Shown: positions 55,650 through 64,000, counted from the stretch's first letter. The stretch: DNA of 64,000 nucleotides from Verrucomicrobiales bacterium (GCA_028293125.1 JAQGPJ010000025.1:1-64000); one strand, 5' to 3'. A program made the numbers and translations. The notes: generated from the sequence alone by a model not told the origin.

Positions 55650-56465
55650 ATGAATAGCCTGTTGATCATTGTCGGGACTGCCGCTCTGGGGTATGCCCTG
55701 CGCACTTTTGCTCACCCGCTCCCCCGTAAATTGGGAGCGCTCAGCTACTTGGTGGCCAGTTATGCCGCCGGGCTGAGCCTGACGGGGGTGCATGCCGGCG
55801 GGGCGGCGGCGGTAGCCTCGTGGTTTCTTCTGCCGTGGGTGGAGATCGTGCTGCGGGTGCGCCGGCTGCGGCTGCCGCTGGAGAAAAGCCTGCGCCATCG
55901 GTTTCCGCCGAGCCGTCAGGACTTCCCGCAACTGGTGGAGCTGACGGGGGAGCTGGAGTCGGAGGGTTTTGAGCAGACGGACGACGCCGGCTTTGACTGG
56001 CAGGAGATGCGGCAGTTCCTTCGGGTCTGCTACCACGCGCCGTCGAAGACGCAGGCCATCATCCACCTGAACCAGCAGTCCAATCTGAGCGTGGTGTTCG
56101 TGAGCATCACCAGCCGGGCGTTGGACGGGCGGATCATCACCAGTTCGAACTACCCTTTTTCATGGACCATGCAGGCACCGCCGAATCTGGTGCTGCACCG
56201 GGTGCCGGGAGCGGACTCCTTCGCCGCCCTGCTTGCAGAGCACCGCGCCATGCTGGCGGAACGGTCCATTGGCGAGAATGACCTGACCACCCCCGGAGCC
56301 GAGGGGCTGGCGGAACAGTTGCAGGCGGATCTGGACCAGCAGGTAAAGCACAACCTGCTGCGCGGGCTCATTGTGAAGGCGGGGGGGGGCACCTTCCGGT
56401 ATTCCTGGCGCGGGTGTTTTTATCTGTGGGCCCAGCTGGTGAAGGATATGGTGCGCTTCGCGTGA
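55650..56465 (+). CDS. Membrane-anchored protein of unknown function
   Basis: The 271-residue protein has two N-terminal hydrophobic segments (about 2-15 and 28-62), then a basic junction (RVRRLRLPLEKSLRHRF) and a predicted cytoplasmic alpha/beta domain of about 190 residues. Conserved-looking blocks are FDWQEMRQFLRVCYHAPSKTQ, SVVFVSITSRALDGRIITSSNYPFSW and MQAPPNLVLHRVPG. No catalytic motif is evident and I do not recognise the family. The ATG at 55650 is preferred over a TTG at 55611 because it places the first TM segment at the N-terminus. Confidence 0.7.
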   Translation: MNSLLIIVGTAALGYALRTFAHPLPRKLGALSYLVASYAAGLSLTGVHAGGAAAVASWFLLPWVEIVLRVRRLRLPLEKSLRHRFPPSRQDFPQLVELTGELESEGFEQTDDAGFDWQEMRQFLRVCYHAPSKTQAIIHLNQQSNLSVVFVSITSRALDGRIITSSNYPFSWTMQAPPNLVLHRVPGADSFAALLAEHRAMLAERSIGENDLTTPGAEGLAEQLQADLDQQVKHNLLRGLIVKAGGGTFRYSWRGCFYLWAQLVKDMVRFA

Positions 56466-56594
56466 TCCACCAAGGGGCTGGGTCCGTTGTTGATCTGTCC
56501 GGAGTGACCGCCGCCCGCCCCCGCCGGACAGGGAGAAAGGTTCCGTTTGGAAAGAAAAGGCTGGAAGCCGGAACCGCGATAAATTTTTGACCCC

Positions 56595-57179
56595 ATGAAC
56601 CCGGCCAATGCCATCACGGTAGCCCGTATCCTACTCATCCCGGTTTTCACCGGGCTGGCGGTGGTCTATGGACGGAGCGTGGAGGCCGGCAGCCCGGATG
56701 AAAAATACCGCTGGGCGGCGGTGGCGGTCTTTCTGACAGCCTCGCTGAGTGACTGGCTGGATGGCTGGGTGGCGCGGCGGTATCATCTTCAATCCCGACT
56801 GGGCAGCATGCTGGATCCGGTGGCGGACAAGGCACTGGTGCTTGCGGCTCTGCTGACACTGTCCCTGACCACCTGGCCGGGGGATCATCAACTGCCGATG
56901 TGGTTTCCGATCCTGGTGATCGGCAAGGACATCCTTTCCTTTGGCGGGGCATGGCTTATCCATCACAGCGTGGGCCGGGTCATTATCCGCCCGCACTGGA
57001 CAGGCAAAGTCTCCACAGTGGCTCTCTTGACCACCCTTGCCTGGGTGATGCTGCGGCTGACATGGGTGCCCACGATCGTCCCGGTCATCGTGGCCTCAGT
57101 GTTCGTCGTGGCCTCCGGAATTGCCTACATCGTGGACTGTTCCGTGCAAATCCGGGCGGGAGCGGCCCCTTCCCGGTAA
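56595..57179 (+). CDS. pgsA: CDP-diacylglycerol-glycerol-3-phosphate 3-phosphatidyltransferase PgsA
   Basis: The 194-residue integral membrane enzyme commits CDP-diacylglycerol to phosphatidylglycerol synthesis. The CDP-alcohol phosphotransferase signature DGx2ARx8Gx3Dx3D is intact in DWLDGWVARRYHLQSRLGSMLDPVADK (about 53-79). The start MNPANAITVARILLIPVF matches PgsA proteins, with four to five further TM helices. Phosphatidylserine or cardiolipin synthases share the motif, but the N-terminus and length favour PgsA. It lies 129 bp downstream of the membrane protein gene. Confidence 0.92.
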   Translation: MNPANAITVARILLIPVFTGLAVVYGRSVEAGSPDEKYRWAAVAVFLTASLSDWLDGWVARRYHLQSRLGSMLDPVADKALVLAALLTLSLTTWPGDHQLPMWFPILVIGKDILSFGGAWLIHHSVGRVIIRPHWTGKVSTVALLTTLAWVMLRLTWVPTIVPVIVASVFVVASGIAYIVDCSVQIRAGAAPSR

Positions 57180-57188
57180 GGGGGAAAG

Positions 57189-57286
57189 TTCTCAGTTTTA
57201 CAGTTTTCAGTTTTTAGAAATGAAGCTGAATCCGCATGCTGAAGCCGGGAGGTATTGCTCACGGCGTTCTGAGAACTGAAAACTGT
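57189..57286. repeat. CAGTTTT word array with inverted copies
   Basis: The left side (57189-57215) repeats tcagttt/acagttttcagtttt. The right side (57269-57286) carries the reverse complements ctgagaac and ctgaaaactgt. The two sides can pair to form an imperfect long hairpin downstream of pgsA. It belongs to the same kind of short-word intergenic DNA as the other arrays. Confidence 0.65.
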
Positions 57287-57294
57287 TAAATCAA

Positions 57295-57328
57295 AAACCC
57301 TCTCCGCCGCAGTGGGAGGAGAGGGTTT
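57295..57328 (-). terminator. Intrinsic terminator of the TIGR04073 gene
   Basis: AAACCCTCTCC (57295-57305) pairs perfectly with GGAGAGGGTTT (57318-57328) around a 12-nt loop. Read on the minus strand, the stem is followed by TTTTTGATTT. It lies 30 bp past the stop of the minus-strand gene and could also stop pgsA transcription. Confidence 0.75.
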
Positions 57329-57357
57329 GAAATTTGAAAACCAGCAGTTTCGGAGGC

Positions 57358-57777
57358 TCAGTTGAACTGCTCGCGGTTGTGCTGCACGCCGGAGACGAAT
57401 CCGAACTCAGGCGGGAATTCGAGGTAGCCGGTGCTGGGGTGGGTGGACTCCCGGAGGCTTTCAGGATAAGGAGCCTTGTAGGTGCCCTTGTAGGCCGGGA
57501 AGGGGAAAGTCACGAGTTCGAAAATACCGAAACCGAGGCGGGCAACTGTCTTGCGGGTGCCGTGGATCAGGCCGTAGGAGGCTGCGGCGGAATTGCCTTC
57601 CTCACGGGTGGTCTTGGCGAACTGGGTCGGGATTTCCGTCACGCCATAAACGATGTTCGAAAGGGCGCGGCTGAGCTTGCGGATAGGACCGTTTTTCTCA
57701 GTGGGAGGGGCTTGGAAGTCGGCCATGCTCACGCCGGCAATGCCGACGGTCATCAGAATCAGGATGGTCTTTTTCAT
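57358..57777 (-). CDS. Exosortase system-associated protein, TIGR04073 family
   Basis: The 139-residue exported protein has a signal peptide (MKKTILILMTVGIAGVSMA). The mature part has the pattern of TIGR04073: GPIRKLSRALSNIVYGVTEIPTQ, then GTRKTVARLGFGIFELVTFPFPAYKGTYKAPYP, ending near EFGFVSGVQHN. This family occurs in Verrucomicrobia and relatives that have an exosortase/PEP-CTERM sorting system, so the host probably has one elsewhere. Its molecular role is unknown. It is flanked by its own terminator and appears monocistronic. Confidence 0.85.
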   Translation of the reverse strand: MKKTILILMTVGIAGVSMADFQAPPTEKNGPIRKLSRALSNIVYGVTEIPTQFAKTTREEGNSAAASYGLIHGTRKTVARLGFGIFELVTFPFPAYKGTYKAPYPESLRESTHPSTGYLEFPPEFGFVSGVQHNREQFN

Positions 57778-57876
57778 AAAAAAACTGTGGTGCGGGCAAC
57801 CTAGCGGGGCGCACGATTCTTTGGCAACATGTAATTTCGGATTTTTGGGTCCAAATCTTATGGAAATCCCGCCTTT

Positions 57877-59319
57877 TCAGACGGGACGGAGGGTGTGCCA
57901 GTCCGTGGCCTGTTCATATGCCTGAGCTGCACGGAGGATCACGGCTTCTCCCAAAGGCGGACCGAGAAGCTGAAAACCGATTGGGAGCGCAGGGCTGCCG
58001 CTGGTGAAGCCGCAGGGCACGCTGATGCCGCAGATGCCGGCCAGATTGGCAGCGATGGTGAAGATGTCGGCCAAGTACATTTGCAGCGGATCGCTGCTGT
58101 GCTCGCCGAATTTGAAGGCCGGGGCCGGGCTGACGGGGCAGGCGAGAACATCGACTTTGGCAAAAGCCTCCCGGAAATCCCGCCGGATCAGCTGCCGCAC
58201 CTTCTGCGCCTTGGTGTAGTAGGCATCATAGTAGCCGGAGCTGAGCACGTAAGTGCCCAGGATAATGCGGCGCTTCACCTCCGCACCGAACCCTTCAGCG
58301 CGGGAGCGGTCGTAGAGGTCGCGCAGATCTTTCGGATTTTCACAGCGGTGTCCGTAGCGGATGCCGTCGAAGCGCGCCAAATTGGCGGAGGCCTCGGCGG
58401 TGGCGATAATGTAATAGACCGCGACTGCCGCGGAGGTGTGGAGCAGGGAAACCGGAATGATCTCCGCCCCTTGGCTTTCCAATTCGCGGATGGCACCCTG
58501 CACGGCGGCCTCCACCTCCGGATCAGTGCCAGGAATGAAATACTCCGCCGGCAGGCCGATGCGCAGGCCCCTCACCCCGCTGCGCAGGGTGGCGCTGAAG
58601 TCCGGCACGGGCTGCCGGATGCAGGTGGAGTCCGAGGGATCGGGTCCGGCGATGGCCTGAAGGACCAGCGCGGCGTCCTCCACAGTGCGGGTCAAGGGGC
58701 CTGCCTGATCCAGCGAGGAGGCGTAGGCGGTGATGCCGTAGCGGGATACCCGGCCATACGAGGGCTTGAGGCCCACGATGCCGCAGAAGGAGGCCGGCTG
58801 CCGGATGGAGCCCCCGGTGTCCGTACCCAGGGCGGCCACTGCCTCCCCGGAGGCCACGGCGGCGGCGGATCCCCCGCTGGAGCCGCCCGGCACGCGGGTG
58901 GGATCCCAAGGATTCCGCGTGATTTGAAGAGCGCTGTTCTCCGTGGACGATCCCATGGCGAACTCATCCAAGTTCAGCTTTCCGAACGGCACCGCCCCGG
59001 CACTTCGCAGCCGCGAAACCACGGTGGCGTCGTAGGGGGAGGTGTATTTGCCCGCCAGAATCCGGGATCCGCAGGTGGTCGGCTGGTCCTTGACGTTGAT
59101 AAGATCCTTTACCCCGATGGGAATTCCGCCCAGCGGCCGTGAAAGATCGGCGGTCTCCGCCTCCGCCAAGGCGCGGTCAAGGTCGCGGAAAAGGTAGGCT
59201 CCGATTTGGCTGTCCGTCCGGGAGATTTGGCTCTCCACACTGCGGAGGAGATCGGCGGGGGAGATTTCCCGCGCCAGAAGCTGGCGGCGCAGGGTGGCGA
59301 TGGGCTGGGTGTGCAGCAT
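57877..59319 (-). CDS. gatA: Asp-tRNA(Asn)/Glu-tRNA(Gln) amidotransferase subunit A
   Basis: The 480-residue amidase subunit releases ammonia from glutamine for transamidation of Glu-tRNA(Gln) or Asp-tRNA(Asn). The amidase-signature Lys-cisSer-Ser triad is visible: Lys in [11 protein letters not shown], the Ser residues in [16 protein letters not shown] and [16 protein letters not shown]. The N- and C-terminal regions ([37 protein letters not shown]) match GatA rather than a general amidase. gatC lies 157 bp upstream on the same strand; gatB is not in the window. Confidence 0.95.
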   Translation of the reverse strand: MLHTQPIATLRRQLLAREISPADLLRSVESQISRTDSQIGAYLFRDLDRALAEAETADLSRPLGGIPIGVKDLINVKDQPTTCGSRILAGKYTSPYDATVVSRLRSAGAVPFGKLNLDEFAMGSSTENSALQITRNPWDPTRVPGGSSGGSAAAVASGEAVAALGTDTGGSIRQPASFCGIVGLKPSYGRVSRYGITAYASSLDQAGPLTRTVEDAALVLQAIAGPDPSDSTCIRQPVPDFSATLRSGVRGLRIGLPAEYFIPGTDPEVEAAVQGAIRELESQGAEIIPVSLLHTSAAVAVYYIIATAEASANLARFDGIRYGHRCENPKDLRDLYDRSRAEGFGAEVKRRIILGTYVLSSGYYDAYYTKAQKVRQLIRRDFREAFAKVDVLACPVSPAPAFKFGEHSSDPLQMYLADIFTIAANLAGICGISVPCGFTSGSPALPIGFQLLGPPLGEAVILRAAQAYEQATDWHTLRPV

Positions 59320-59476
59320 GGGGAACAGAGAAAGGATCAGGAAACAGCCGGTGACCGGGAATGCGGGTATTGGAAAAGACAGGCTTCAGGCCATGGAACG
59401 GCGGAGCAGTGTGAAGGAAATCGGGGACGACGGTGCGGAAGCGGAAACCTGAATCCTGAAAACGTCCTTTTTCCTT

Positions 59477-59770
59477 TCATTCCACCACTTTGGGGACCAT
59501 GAACTGATCTCCGGAGCGGCGCGGGGCATTAAGCAGGGCGGACTCCATCGGCTGCGGAGAGCGCGATTCATCAGCACGGGTGAAATCAAAGGCTTCCGCA
59601 TCGTGGGTGCCGGGCTCGATGCCGGTGGTGTCAATTTCGTTCAGCTGCCCGATGTAGTTCAGAATCCGCTCCAGCTGGGAAGCGTAAACGGCCTCCTCCT
59701 CCGGAAGAAGCTGGAGCCGCGCCAGACCGGCGGTGTAGTGGATGTTGAGGGAGGATTCCGGGAGATTCAT
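59477..59770 (-). CDS. gatC: Asp-tRNA(Asn)/Glu-tRNA(Gln) amidotransferase subunit C
   Basis: The 97-residue small subunit stabilises GatA in the GatCAB complex. It has the usual layout: LNIHYTAGLARLQLLPEEEA, QLERILNYIGQLNEIDTTGIEPGTH, and a C-terminal tail with NAPRRSGDQFMVPKVVE, where the 'F.VP.v.e' ending is typical. It precedes gatA and is probably co-transcribed with it. It is divergent from the ROK-like kinase gene, with 136 bp between. Confidence 0.93.
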   Translation of the reverse strand: MNLPESSLNIHYTAGLARLQLLPEEEAVYASQLERILNYIGQLNEIDTTGIEPGTHDAEAFDFTRADESRSPQPMESALLNAPRRSGDQFMVPKVVE

Positions 59771-59906
59771 GAATGCCGTGTCCTGTCACGGATCGCCCCG
59801 CCGGGCAAGAGCGGGAATGCGGTGGTGCTCCGGACCCTCGAAAAGGATGTAAATCAATGGGATATCCGGTAGAGACAGGGACATTTTTGAAGTCTTATTA
59901 AACCCT

Positions 59907-61295
59907 ATGCAGCCATTGACGATCTCCCCCCGCTTCACCCCTCCACTGGACCCCGGCTTCATGCCGCCGGTTCTGTGGAATCAGGCCTACGAGGCCAGTG
60001 CCGCCGGCGGGGAAAAACTGGTGGTGGCCTTGGAGGGGGAGAATGGCCGGATTTCGGTGCATGAGACCAAAGTGCGCTCGGAGACCGATGCGGAGACACT
60101 GCGCTATGTGGAGCGTCTGGTGAAGTTCCTCCTGTGGATGCGCGGCGGCTGGCGGCTGGTGATCGGTGGTCCCGCGGAAATTGGTCAGGCCATCCGGAAT
60201 ATTTACTCAGCTAACGGAGACCGGGCTTTCGACGCGGAGTTGATGACCCGGGTTTACGGTCGGGCGTTCACCGTGGAGATCACCACGGCGGAGGCGGCTC
60301 CGGATGCCTGGGAGTCCGGCGCGGAGGTGGGTGGGCATCTGGACGGATGCCGCATCGGATTCGACCTCGGCGCCAGCGACTACAAGGTCGCCGCCGTAAA
60401 GGATGGCGAGGTGGTTTACAGCGACGAGTTCGCCTGGGATCCGCGCGCGCAGAAGGATCCTGATTATCATTATCAGCATCTCAACGCCGGCCTGAAGGCC
60501 GCCGCCGCCCACTTACCACGCGTGGACGCCATCGGAGGCAGCTCCGCCGGCGTGATTGTCAACAATCGGTTCATGGTGGCCTCCCTGCTGCGCTCCATTC
60601 CGGAGGACCGGCTGGAGGAGGCGCGCGGCCTTTTCGAAAGGCTGCGGCTGGAATGGAATGTGCCGCTGGAGGTGGTCAACGACGGGGATGTAACCGCCCT
60701 CGCCGGTGCCATGTCCCTGGGCGAGCGCGGCGTGCTCGGCGTGGCCATGGGGTCCAGCGAGGCGGCGGGTTTTGTGGACCGCGAGGGCTGCATGACCGGC
60801 TGGCTCAGCGAGCTGGCGTTCGCCCCCGTGGACATGAATCCGGAGGCTCCCCGGGACGAGTGGTCCGGCGATGCCGGAGTGGGCGCGCTGTATTTTTCCC
60901 AGCAGGCCGTGGGCCGGCTGCTGCCCGCCGCGGGCATTCCCGTGCCCGCCGACATGCCGCTGCCCGAGCGCTTGCGGCTGGTGCAGCTGCTGATGGCGGA
61001 GAAGGATCCGCGCGCTCCGGCCATTTACGAGACCATCGGGGTTTACCTGGGATACACAGTGGCCCATTATTTCCAGTTTTACGGGTTCAGCCACCTGCTC
61101 ATCCTGGGCCGCGTAACTACTGGAGCGGGTGGAGAGATCATTCTCTCCAAGGCCCGGGAGGTGCTGGAGGCGGAATTTCCCGCCATCGCCCGGCAGGTGA
61201 GCGTGCGTCTGCCGGACGAGAAAAGCCGCCGTGTGGGCCAGGCCTGCGCCGCCGCCAGCCTGCCTGCCCTGCGCCATGAGGCTCTGGTCAGATAA
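59907..61295 (+). CDS. ROK-family-like sugar kinase with N-terminal extension
   Basis: The 462-residue protein has an actin-like ATPase fold. After an unusual N-terminal domain of about 145 residues comes IGFDLGASDYKVAAVKDGEVV (phosphate-1), GSSAGVIVNNR, VVNDGDVTALAGAM (the catalytic-base region of ROK proteins) and GVAMGSSEAAGFVDREG. The C-terminal region has ILGRVTTGAGGEIILSKAREVL. The cysteine zinc motif of classical ROK kinases is not seen. A sugar or amino-sugar is the likely substrate. The PIG-L deacetylase gene follows after 44 bp, suggesting joint action. Confidence 0.8.
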   Translation: MQPLTISPRFTPPLDPGFMPPVLWNQAYEASAAGGEKLVVALEGENGRISVHETKVRSETDAETLRYVERLVKFLLWMRGGWRLVIGGPAEIGQAIRNIYSANGDRAFDAELMTRVYGRAFTVEITTAEAAPDAWESGAEVGGHLDGCRIGFDLGASDYKVAAVKDGEVVYSDEFAWDPRAQKDPDYHYQHLNAGLKAAAAHLPRVDAIGGSSAGVIVNNRFMVASLLRSIPEDRLEEARGLFERLRLEWNVPLEVVNDGDVTALAGAMSLGERGVLGVAMGSSEAAGFVDREGCMTGWLSELAFAPVDMNPEAPRDEWSGDAGVGALYFSQQAVGRLLPAAGIPVPADMPLPERLRLVQLLMAEKDPRAPAIYETIGVYLGYTVAHYFQFYGFSHLLILGRVTTGAGGEIILSKAREVLEAEFPAIARQVSVRLPDEKSRRVGQACAAASLPALRHEALVR

Positions 61296-61339
61296 GTAAG
61301 AAGAGAAAATCCGTTATTCCCCAGGCTTTTTTCCGACTC

Positions 61340-62200
61340 ATGCAGTTTTCCCAACCTTCCGCCACCGTTCTCATCCCGGACGGTGCCTCCATGCCCCATG
61401 CCCTTTCACGGGTGACCCATCTGGGGATCGGCGCCCATCAGGACGATCTGGAGTTCATGGCCTTCCACGGCATCGCCGCCTGCTTCCATTCCCGGGAGGA
61501 TTGGTTCGGCGGCGTCACCTGCACCAACGGGGCGGGCAGTTCCCGCATCGGGCCGTATGCCGGCCACACGGACGCCGATATGATGGCCGTGCGCCGCACG
61601 GAGCAGGAACTGGCGGCCCGCGTTGGGCGCTACGGCTGGATGGCGCAGCTGGACCACCCCAGCAGTGTGGTGAAATCCCCGGATAACTCCCGCCTGCGCG
61701 ATGATCTGCGCGGCATCCTGAGCCTCTGCCGTCCGCGCCTGGTTTACACCCACAATCCCGCCGACAAGCACGACACTCATCTGGGGGTGACTGTCGCCCT
61801 GCTGGAGGCCATCCGCTCCCTGCCGCCGGACCAGCGCCCCCAGACGGTGCATGGCTGCGAAGTTTGGAGAAATCTCGACTGGATGGAGGATGCCGACAAG
61901 GTCGTCCACAATGTCTCCGGACACGATTGCCTGGCGGCTGCCCTGAACGGTCTTTTTGATTCCCAGATCGCCGGCGGCAAACGCTACGACCTCGCGGTCA
62001 TGGGCCGCCGCCGGGCCAATGCCACGTTCTTCGACTCCCACAGCACGGATGACAGCGACTCCCTGGCGTTCGCCATGGACCTCACGCCGCTGATCCAGGA
62101 CGACTCGCTGGATATTCTGGATTTCACTCTGACCCACGTGGAGAAGTTCGCGGCCAGCATCCGGGAGAAGCTTGGGCGGCGGCTGGGGCGGGGAGTGTGA
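61340..62200 (+). CDS. PIG-L family deacetylase
   Basis: The 286-residue protein belongs to the LmbE/PIG-L superfamily of zinc-dependent deacetylases acting on GlcNAc-type groups. The signature is present: GAHQDDLEF (AHxDD) near residue 35 and THNPADKHDTHLGV for the third zinc ligand. No signal peptide is seen, so it acts in the cytoplasm. Paired with the ROK-like kinase just upstream, it could deacetylate an N-acetylated amino sugar during catabolism or recycling. The exact substrate is unknown. Confidence 0.9.
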   Translation: MQFSQPSATVLIPDGASMPHALSRVTHLGIGAHQDDLEFMAFHGIAACFHSREDWFGGVTCTNGAGSSRIGPYAGHTDADMMAVRRTEQELAARVGRYGWMAQLDHPSSVVKSPDNSRLRDDLRGILSLCRPRLVYTHNPADKHDTHLGVTVALLEAIRSLPPDQRPQTVHGCEVWRNLDWMEDADKVVHNVSGHDCLAAALNGLFDSQIAGGKRYDLAVMGRRRANATFFDSHSTDDSDSLAFAMDLTPLIQDDSLDILDFTLTHVEKFAASIREKLGRRLGRGV

Positions 62201-62248
62201 TTGATTGCGGGTTTGATACAGCAGGGCAGGCAGGTTCCCAGCCGGAAC

Positions 62249-62676
62249 TCAGGTGTCATAATCCCCGCTGTCCCACGGTTCGTAGAACGCCATGTAGTTT
62301 CCGGGCTGCATTTCGACAACCCATTCATCCCCGTCATCCTCAGGGGCGCATGGAATAAGCCCGAATGCCGTTCCGAAGTGTTCGACCTCGAATGGCTGTA
62401 TTTCTATGCGGCAATATTCAACCGGTCCAGCTCTGCAAGCCTCTGCTCAAAAATATGGGCCACCTGCTCTTGGTCCTGCTCTTCACGTGTGCCGAGGTCA
62501 TCAATCCGCGCTTCCAGAAAACGGCCCTGCTCATCAAAAAGGTAGAGAGCCATAAACTCACGAACCCTTGGAATGAATGGTGTTGTGAGCAGGAACTGAC
62601 GGCCATCCGGCAAACAGCCGATGTGACGGGCATGGTGATCGTCGTGCTCAATCGCGATAAGTTCCGGTTTGCTCAT
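62249..62676 (-). pseudogene. Small hypothetical protein gene with a single-base frameshift
   Basis: Read from ATG 62676, the product begins MSKPELIAIEHDDHHARHIG and runs through QFLLTTPF, REFMALYLFDEQGRFLEARIDDLG and EQRLAEL, then meets a stop at 62404. A shift of one base near 62425 (ctggacc restored to ctgggacc) extends it as LGPVEYCRIEIQPFEVEHFGTAFGLIP to a natural end, GNYMAFYEPWDSGDYDT, at 62249. The restored protein has about 142 residues, predominantly acidic and soluble. The quality of the downstream frame makes a frameshift more likely than a short protein. I do not know its function. Confidence 0.65.
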
Positions 62677-63046
62677 AGGGAGGAGTATGCTTTGGATCCG
62701 ATGAAAGCCAGCCGCTGATTGATATTGTGAACAGTTTTGACTCCCTTGAAAAGGTAGATCCGGCAAATTTTCATAATTAAGCAAAATGCGTAAAAACCCC
62801 GCATCACCCGAAAACGGATCGCCAGCTTTATGGAAATTATTTACAAGGCAGTTCAAGAAAATAAAACTTCCTTAAAATTATTGAATAACTTCCTTTTTCC
62901 GGCAAAAGTTTTGTGCTACCTGTGAATTACAGGAATTTCTGATATTTTGAGAAAACGAACCATCTTGACTGCTTGAATTTCTGGAATGGCGTGTGTGGTG
63001 GATTTACACGTTGCATTTCGCGGGAGCGCACTAGTTTGGCGGCTCT
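62677..63046. other. AT-rich intergenic region upstream of the glycosyltransferase gene
   Basis: These 370 bp are markedly AT-rich. They contain two direct copies of AACTTCCTT (62865-62873, 62887-62895) whose starts are 22 bp apart, about two helical turns. A TGTGCTACCT sequence near 62911 could be an extended -10. No gene is seen. It is a likely regulated promoter region for the downstream gene, but the boxes are judged by eye. Confidence 0.35.
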
Positions 63047-64000
63047 GTGAATTCCCCCTCCTCTGAAGCCCCCGCTGGTCCGCTGCGGCGGAATGGTGCG
63101 CTGATTCTCCTGCTGGCAGCCGTGCTGACAGCTGGGATGCTGCGCCTGCCGCACCGGGAAATCAAAGCCATGCATGTGGATGAAACCACGCAGGCCCTGA
63201 AGCTGCGGGACCTGATGAACGGGAAGTACCGCTATGATCCGGTGGACCACCATGGCCCGACCCTCCTCTACGCCACCATACCGGTGAAGTGGCTGTCCCC
63301 CGTCAAAACGTGGAACGACCTGACTGAGAGCCAGCTGCGTTTGGTGCCGGCACTGTTCGGAATGGGGCTGCTGGCGCTCCTGTGGCTGGTGCGGGATGGG
63401 TTGTCCCGAGTGGAACTGGCATGGGGGGCGCTGGCGGTCGCGGTCTCCCCGTTGATGGTGTTTTACAGCCGGTATTACATCATGGAGATGCTGCTGGTTT
63501 TTTTCACCTTCGCGGCGATGGGGTGCGGGTGGAGATTTTACCAGACCCGCCGGACAGGCTGGCTGGCTGGGGTGGGCCTCAATCTGGGGGCTATGCACGC
63601 CACCAAGGAAACTTGCGTGCTGCACTTCGCGGGCATGGCGGCCGGCTTGGCTCTGGCGGGCGCGCTGGCGGCGGGCAAAAGCCGCGGAACGTTCGTTGAA
63701 TGGCGGAAGAGCCTCCCCACCCGCCAGCATCTTTTGGTGCTGGTGATTTCCGCCGTGGTCTCTTCGGTGACTCTGTTTTCGCAGTTTTTCACCAAACCGG
63801 TGGGGGTATGGGACAGCATCGCAACCTATTTGAAAATGCTCGGGCGGGCGCAGGGGCAGGGGCATCAGCGCCCTTTTTCCTATTACTTCGAGGATCTGCT
63901 CTGGGGGAAAGCCGTTGCCGGAGGGCCACAGAATCTCCCTTTTGCGGACCGGATGGCGGATCTGTATAAATCGCTGCCGGACATGCTGGGCCTTCAATCC
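63047..64000 (+). CDS. TIGR03663-family membrane glycosyltransferase/flippase-associated protein (partial)
   Basis: The gene starts at GTG 63047 and runs open to the window edge (318 codons, C-terminus missing). After a short cytoplasmic segment, the first TM helix (ALILLLAAVLTAGMLRLP) leads to a conserved luminal loop, HVDETTQALKLRDLM followed by YDPVDHHGPTLLYATIPV. Multiple TM helices follow (LVPALFGMGLLALLWL, ALAVAVSPLMVFYSRYYIME). The HxDE and DHHGP loop is the hallmark of the TIGR03663 (Agl23-like) group in the GT-C/PMT superfamily. Transfer of a sugar from a lipid carrier is the expected activity; the acceptor is unknown. Confidence 0.85.
   Translation, partial: MNSPSSEAPAGPLRRNGALILLLAAVLTAGMLRLPHREIKAMHVDETTQALKLRDLMNGKYRYDPVDHHGPTLLYATIPVKWLSPVKTWNDLTESQLRLVPALFGMGLLALLWLVRDGLSRVELAWGALAVAVSPLMVFYSRYYIMEMLLVFFTFAAMGCGWRFYQTRRTGWLAGVGLNLGAMHATKETCVLHFAGMAAGLALAGALAAGKSRGTFVEWRKSLPTRQHLLVLVISAVVSSVTLFSQFFTKPVGVWDSIATYLKMLGRAQGQGHQRPFSYYFEDLLWGKAVAGGPQNLPFADRMADLYKSLPDMLGLQS

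Overview
The window comes from a GC-rich bacterium of the Planctomycetes-Verrucomicrobia-Chlamydiae superphylum, most likely Verrucomicrobiota. The evidence is the gene content: a 3-keto-disaccharide hydrolase (DUF1080) protein, a PVC-type haem-binding dehydrogenase, a PSCyt1/DUF1549/DUF1553 cytochrome-like protein, a TIGR04073 exosortase-associated protein, protein kinases with PEGA and FGE-like modules, and a very large secreted TPR protein. Few genes have a clear GGAGG ribosome-binding site. I see no rRNA, tRNA, CRISPR array, integrase or transposase. The region looks like ordinary chromosome, not a mobile island.

Layout. 0-5.5 kb: purH (minus) faces a secreted DUF1080 protein, a zinc-ribbon/GYF-like protein, ftsY and a VOC protein. 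5.7-10.5 kb: an AAA ATPase N-terminal fragment, then a sigma-70-family factor whose gene sits 3 nt before a membrane Ser/Thr kinase with PEGA and FGE-like domains, then a convergent GNAT acetyltransferase. 10.8-17.3 kb: a secreted PVC dehydrogenase/cytochrome with a LamG-like N-terminus, converging on a kinase + secreted metallophosphoesterase operon. 17.5-25.7 kb: gamma-glutamylcyclotransferase-like protein, aldo/keto reductase, cutC, a SNF2 helicase with a SWIM zinc-finger partner (and possibly a tiny ORF between them), and a membrane HD phosphohydrolase. 26-35 kb: leuB, a YyaL-like lipoprotein, a kinase-MurQ fusion and the DUF1549/DUF1553 protein.

35-43.4 kb: an envelope operon of alpha-2-macroglobulin (one apparent single-base frameshift) and pbpC, overlapping by 4 nt. 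43.4-44.1 kb is a 700-bp gene-free tract with an AT-rich half and a palindrome-rich half. 44.1-55.5 kb: a zinc alcohol dehydrogenase and a 3362-residue secreted TPR protein. 55.6-64 kb: a membrane protein, pgsA, the TIGR04073 protein, gatA and gatC, a ROK-like kinase with a PIG-L deacetylase, a small frameshifted gene, and the start of a TIGR03663-type membrane glycosyltransferase cut by the window edge.

Themes. Peptidoglycan building and recycling recur (PbpC/alpha-2-macroglobulin, kinase-MurQ fusion, possibly ROK + PIG-L). Protein phosphorylation is tied to transcription or secreted proteins in two separate gene pairs. The least explained feature is a set of unrelated short-word arrays (periods of about 6-9 nt) scattered through intergenic DNA. 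One of these words also occurs in frame inside pbpC. Two genes (alpha-2-macroglobulin and a small hypothetical) appear broken by loss of one G in a GG(G)AC context, which may be sequence error.
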